64,000 nucleotides of DNA from Acanthosepion esculentum. Lineage: Eukaryota; Mollusca; Cephalopoda; Sepiida; Sepiidae. The notes under the pieces were generated by a model. That model made no database searches. It saw only the letters and a list, made by a program, of their open reading frames with translations, and had not been told where the DNA came from. Made by a program: the position numbers and the translations under genes. Shown here piece by piece: positions 60,601 through 64,000 of the stretch (the first letter of the stretch is position 1; the number at the start of each line of letters is the position of its first letter). The stretch spans positions 149,600,683 to 149,664,682 of the forward strand of contig OZ038478.1 of the NCBI GenBank assembly GCA_964036315.1. The letters are read 5' to 3'.

Positions 60601-61209
60601 GAGTTTAAAGTGGTGAAAACAATAAAGGCAATCCTATATGGAGATTCAAAACATCCTAAAGTTGCAGAAGCAGGAATAGAGGTACGAACTGAGAGAAAGT
60701 GGAAGGCAAAGCACGAGCTCAGTACCACAGAACAAAGGTTGAGACAAAAAGCGCTAGTAGGAAAGGTAGGAGTGGGCAGATCAGGCCTACTCTTCCAATC
60801 CACGTGGGTGGTAAAAAGAAAAGAAGAGAAATACGGTCTTCAATATGACGAGAGATCGTGTGTGGAGAAAATTAGATCCAGTAAAATTGTAGCCTTAGGT
60901 CAACAGGGAGCCTGGACGAAATGGAGAAACCTGGAAAAAAGGAGGATTTCCTGGACAGATATCTGGTATACTAATCCCAGTAATACAAGCTTCTTTGTGC
61001 AGACAGTGTATGGTACACTACCCAGTCAGGTAATCCTCCACACGTGGGGAAATATAGATTATCCACTATGCCCATTATACCAGAAAAAAGGATCCCTCCA
61101 ATATGTACTGAGCGGTTGCCCCAAATCGCTTAGCAAGCCGCGGTACCGATGGCGACATGATAAAGTTTTAGCGGTCCTTACAACAATAGTCCCAAGGAGT
61201 GTAAACTGA
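60571..61209 (+). pseudogene. R2-like LINE post-RT domain and knuckle
   Basis: This 212-codon open stretch is the best-kept part of the element. It has EEFKVVKTIKAILYGDSKHP, GIEVRTERKWKAKHEL, KIVALGQQGAWTKWRNLEKR and SWTDIWYTNPSN. The end YPLCPLYQKKGSLQYVLSGC is where a CX2CX7HX4C knuckle belongs; the second cysteine and the histidine are replaced. YRWRHDKVLAVL closes it. It links the RT to the endonuclease and helps bind DNA in this family. Confidence 0.8.
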
Positions 61210-61236
61210 AACAAATATGAACCAAATAAAAAGACA

Positions 61237-61710
61237 ATGAATTTTGTCAATGCCAGAAAAGTAAAGACATCGAAGAAGAAAATGTCCCTACTCAGCTCTG
61301 CCATGGACGAGCACATGAGAGTAGACATAGGCAAGCAGCTTATATTTCCAATGGAAATAATAAAAAGTAAGTTTCGTCCAGACATGATTATTTATTCTGA
61401 AAGGACGACGCAAATCATCATGATAGAATTAACAGTCCCTTGGGAAGAGAATAGGAACGAAGCCAACGAAAGAAAGCTTGGAAAATATTTACAGATTGTC
61501 GAGGAATGTAAAACACATGATTGGCGAGCCCAGCGCGAACCGATTGAAATCATTTACTGGACGATCAGTATGTAAGATACTGCCAAGTTTAGGTGTAACA
61601 GGTTTAGAAAAAAAAACAAGGCTATCCACTCAATAACATTGGCAGCAGAAGAAGCTACCAGATTGTTATGGTTGAAAAGATCAAGTAATTGGCACTCAGT
61701 AAGAAGATGA
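61237..61710 (+). pseudogene. R2-like LINE restriction-like endonuclease
   Basis: The frame 61237-61575 reads MNFVNARKVK, MRVDIGKQLIFP, then SKFRPDMIIYSERTTQIIMI running into ELTVPWEENRNEANERK. This is a PD-(D/E)xK nuclease core: Asp 61381-61383 and Glu 61426-61428, 14 residues apart, then basic residues in the ERKLGKY helix. After a stop at 61573-61575 the tail LAAEEATRLLWLKRSSNWHS ends near 61708. The nuclease nicks target DNA to prime reverse transcription. Its catalytic residues appear intact although the RT is dead. Confidence 0.82.
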
Positions 61711-62555
61711 AAGGAAGTAGCGATTGATATATTATTTTATTGTCCTGTCTTTTTTTTTAAATAATTATGGAGGATGGTCTTGAGTACGACCTAAAACTAC
61801 ACACGACAATGGTGTCTCGACTAGGAGACAGAATTAGGGTACCCTGAATCATTGTTACTTACTGGGGATCTCTGGCTAAGATCTAGCACCTGTTGGCTGC
61901 CTACCAGGGCTGCGGCATATTTTTTTACATATCTGTTCATTTAAGTTATTTAGAAAACTTGACAGCCACAAGTCATAATGTAGGCAAGATGGAGAAAAGA
62001 AAAAATAAAATTCCTACTTAACGAACTTGTGTTACTGGTTAGCACAACAGGGTTTAGGAGACTTATCAAAAATGCAAACTATTCTAAACGATACTAAAGA
62101 CAGGAGATTGTGGTGAGCCATAATCGACAATGAACTGAAAGACACGGTACATAGAAAATGTATTGTTGTTCCCATTGCTTCCGTCTCTGTATTTTGACAA
62201 GAAATTCATTATAACACCAAGTTATAACGCCAATCAACTCAATGTACATTCTCAAGTGAGCGCAATAGAACTCGGCACGCCGATTCGCTCACACGTGTCG
62301 ATACACTTTACGTTAATATATATTCTTATTGCAAAGAAAAAGTGTGAATTATCATTGTTTCTCACATGTTATTTTGTAATACTTTGAAAGAAAAGTTATC
62401 ATTATTTTTATTATTGCTACTATTTACAATTCCATTACATTATTGTAACTTTCTCTTAACTTTTTATTGCAATGTTCAATGTCATGTTTTCAATTTTTTT
62501 TGTTATCAGTATGTCATTCAAAAGACCTTTGCCAGCCGTATGAATCTTAAATTGG
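61711..62555. other. Probable LINE 3' UTR, then unassigned DNA
   Basis: About 61711-61920 is GC-richer (GTGTCTCGACTAGGAGACAG, CTACCAGGGCTGCGGC) and is likely the 3' UTR of the R2-like LINE. The remainder holds nothing recognisable. Confidence 0.4.
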
Positions 62556-62559
62556 ACAC

Positions 62560-62564
62560 ACACA

Positions 62565-62626
<62 letters not shown>
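62560..62626. repeat. (TA)n microsatellite
   Basis: About 60 bp of uninterrupted TA after CACACACACGCA. Confidence 0.95.
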
Positions 62627-62627
<1 letters not shown>

Positions 62628-62765
62628 TGAAATTGGTATTAAGATACAATTAGTAAATGATCATTTTCACCTGCGAATTAACGAAAATAAACATTGAGTG
62701 TTCTTTGTGTGTAGGTTTTAACATTTAACATTTAATATTTTATTAATAGGACTTGATTGGATCAT

Positions 62766-62767
<2 letters not shown>

Positions 62768-62853
<86 letters not shown>
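62768..62853. repeat. (TA)n microsatellite
   Basis: About 85 bp of uninterrupted TA. The Tyr-Ile frames on both strands are artefacts. Confidence 0.96.
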
Positions 62854-62854
<1 letters not shown>

Positions 62855-63535
62855 TTCGATATGTATGACACAATACCATTATACCGTTTAGACCACCACT
62901 CATATCGGGTTCCTGTCTGCTCTCTTTCCTCATTTTCGATGCGTATGACAAAATAATTTTGAAGTGCGATTGGCATTTTGCAACCTTCAAAAAAGCAGAA
63001 AACCGAAAGGACATAAGTTCGAACTGGTCTCACCGCCAGAAGATCAATACTCCTTGCTGGATGGTCTTTTTGTCTCTCTAAACTAAAGTACTGTTCTCTA
63101 CGTCCCTTTTCGAACTCATTCAATCAGCTGCCTTCGTTAAAATCTTGATATTTTAGCCATAATTTCAACCCACAAACTCCTTCTCCCAGCTGAAGAGACT
63201 TCTTCGAATTACTTTTGTTTATGTATTCGAGATTTAAATCAGTTATAGCACTATACATAAATGCTGTTATTTTAACACTTGTTAATGAGTGTTATTGAAG
63301 TTAACTAAGGTTACTGGCGACACCAGTGAAATTAGAATTTCACAGACATAGTCAGGAAAGACAGAGAGAAATCAAGCCTGATCTTCGACAGGTCTTCAGC
63401 GATATTCCAGCGGATATTGAAACAAAATGTGAGGGTGTACATTTAGTGCATAGCGGGCTCGCCGGAGACGGACCAAGGTGAGAATGCCATTCGACAAAGC
63501 ATGCAGCAACGGGCCAAATATAAAATTTCTGGTTT
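62854..63535. other. Unassigned DNA
   Basis: No gene recognised. About 63300-63500 is GC-richer and may belong to the LINE scrap that follows. Confidence 0.4.
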
Positions 63536-63539
63536 ATAT

Positions 63540-63870
63540 AAAACCGAGTATGTAATTTTTTCAAAAACTCCAGAAACTCTTAGCAAATGTTGTAAAACAA
63601 CACGAGGAGAAAGGATTACACATCAATTGTAAAAGAACCGAATGTAGTGTCATTACCAATGAGATGTTCCAAGATTCGAAATGCAAAGTGGAGATAATAA
63701 ATTCAACCATGTTTGCAACAACCAAGGAAGTGTTATTAGATACGACGAAAAATGTGAACACAAAAAGCCTAACTTTGAGGGCAATATCGAGGGAAATGTT
63801 GCAAATGTTACCAGAAGAAAAATCAGTACAGAATAACTACGTAACACCAATTCTAAATGGCAATGAATGA
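63540..63870 (+). pseudogene. LINE reverse transcriptase scrap (RTE-like)
   Basis: A stretch near 63553 reads TEYVIFSKTPE, where YADD-VLFS-TPE is expected in RTE-type LINEs, so the catalytic aspartates are lost. In another frame LQKLLANVVKQHEEKGLHIN and CKRTECSVITNE (about 63564-63660) match the segment after the palm. The frame 63664-63870 continues without clear similarity. The two overlapping minus frames are shadows. Truncated at both ends. Confidence 0.45.
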
Positions 63871-64000
63871 TATACGATTTCTTCAGAGATGACAAAATGA
63901 TTTGAGGCAACAAATGTAATTCTACAGAATATTGCTTCAATAGGGTTCTCATAAGTACACTATTGAAGAAATAATTTATTATCAAGAAGTTATAAAGTAA

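Overview
The window is AT-rich, repeat-saturated animal DNA. It shows dense (TA)n, (CA)n and (TG)n microsatellites, no intact host gene, and decayed copies of many eukaryotic transposon classes. The mix of mariner, Tc1, IS630-like, Penelope-like (PLE), Ty3-like, R2-like and jockey/CR1-like pieces resembles what I know from mollusc, especially cephalopod (octopus-type), genomes. That assignment is inference. I found no prokaryotic gene, CRISPR array or host exon; the window reads as intergenic or intronic.

Layout. At 2.0-2.5 kb a 484-bp foldback carries a hammerhead-ribozyme motif on each strand. A tRNA-like sequence lies at 3.2 kb. From 4.9 to 7.3 kb there are two minus-strand retroelement fragments, a PLE reverse transcriptase and a gag-protease piece. 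A mariner fragment follows at 7.3-7.8 kb. The 8-19 kb stretch is mostly microsatellites and unassigned AT-rich DNA, with a 370-bp solo LTR flanked by a perfect 5-bp target duplication at 13.78-14.15 kb. Between 20 and 23 kb are a Tc1 remnant, a PLE-end-derived element holding a small mariner MITE, and a probable non-autonomous Helitron with a LINE tail inside it. A Tc1 remnant is at 26.3 kb, and two divergent PLE fragments lie at 27.3-29.4 kb. A 60-bp near-perfect palindrome with hammerhead-like core boxes is at 30.2 kb. A mariner copy with conserved D,D34D spacing is at 31.5-32.5 kb, an IS630-like transposase remnant at 35.7-36.3 kb, and LINE ends at 37.2-38.5 kb. A pogo-like MITE is at 42.7 kb. 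A full-length-order but dead Ty3-like element runs from 44.95 to 51.5 kb and is split by a 2.1-kb non-coding insertion. A LINE ORF1 is at 52.4-53.8 kb, a second PLE-end-derived element at 54.8-55.5 kb, and an R2-like LINE with a restriction-like endonuclease at 58.4-61.7 kb. A LINE reverse-transcriptase scrap closes the window at 63.5-63.9 kb.

The recurring theme is the hammerhead core, CTGANGA then GAAA, at PLE-type ends and in foldbacks. I see it, intact or eroded, in about nine places. The best case is the opposed pair at 2139-2185 (minus) and 2405-2451 (plus). No group of genes here forms a working pathway; every coding region is a remnant with stops or frameshifts.
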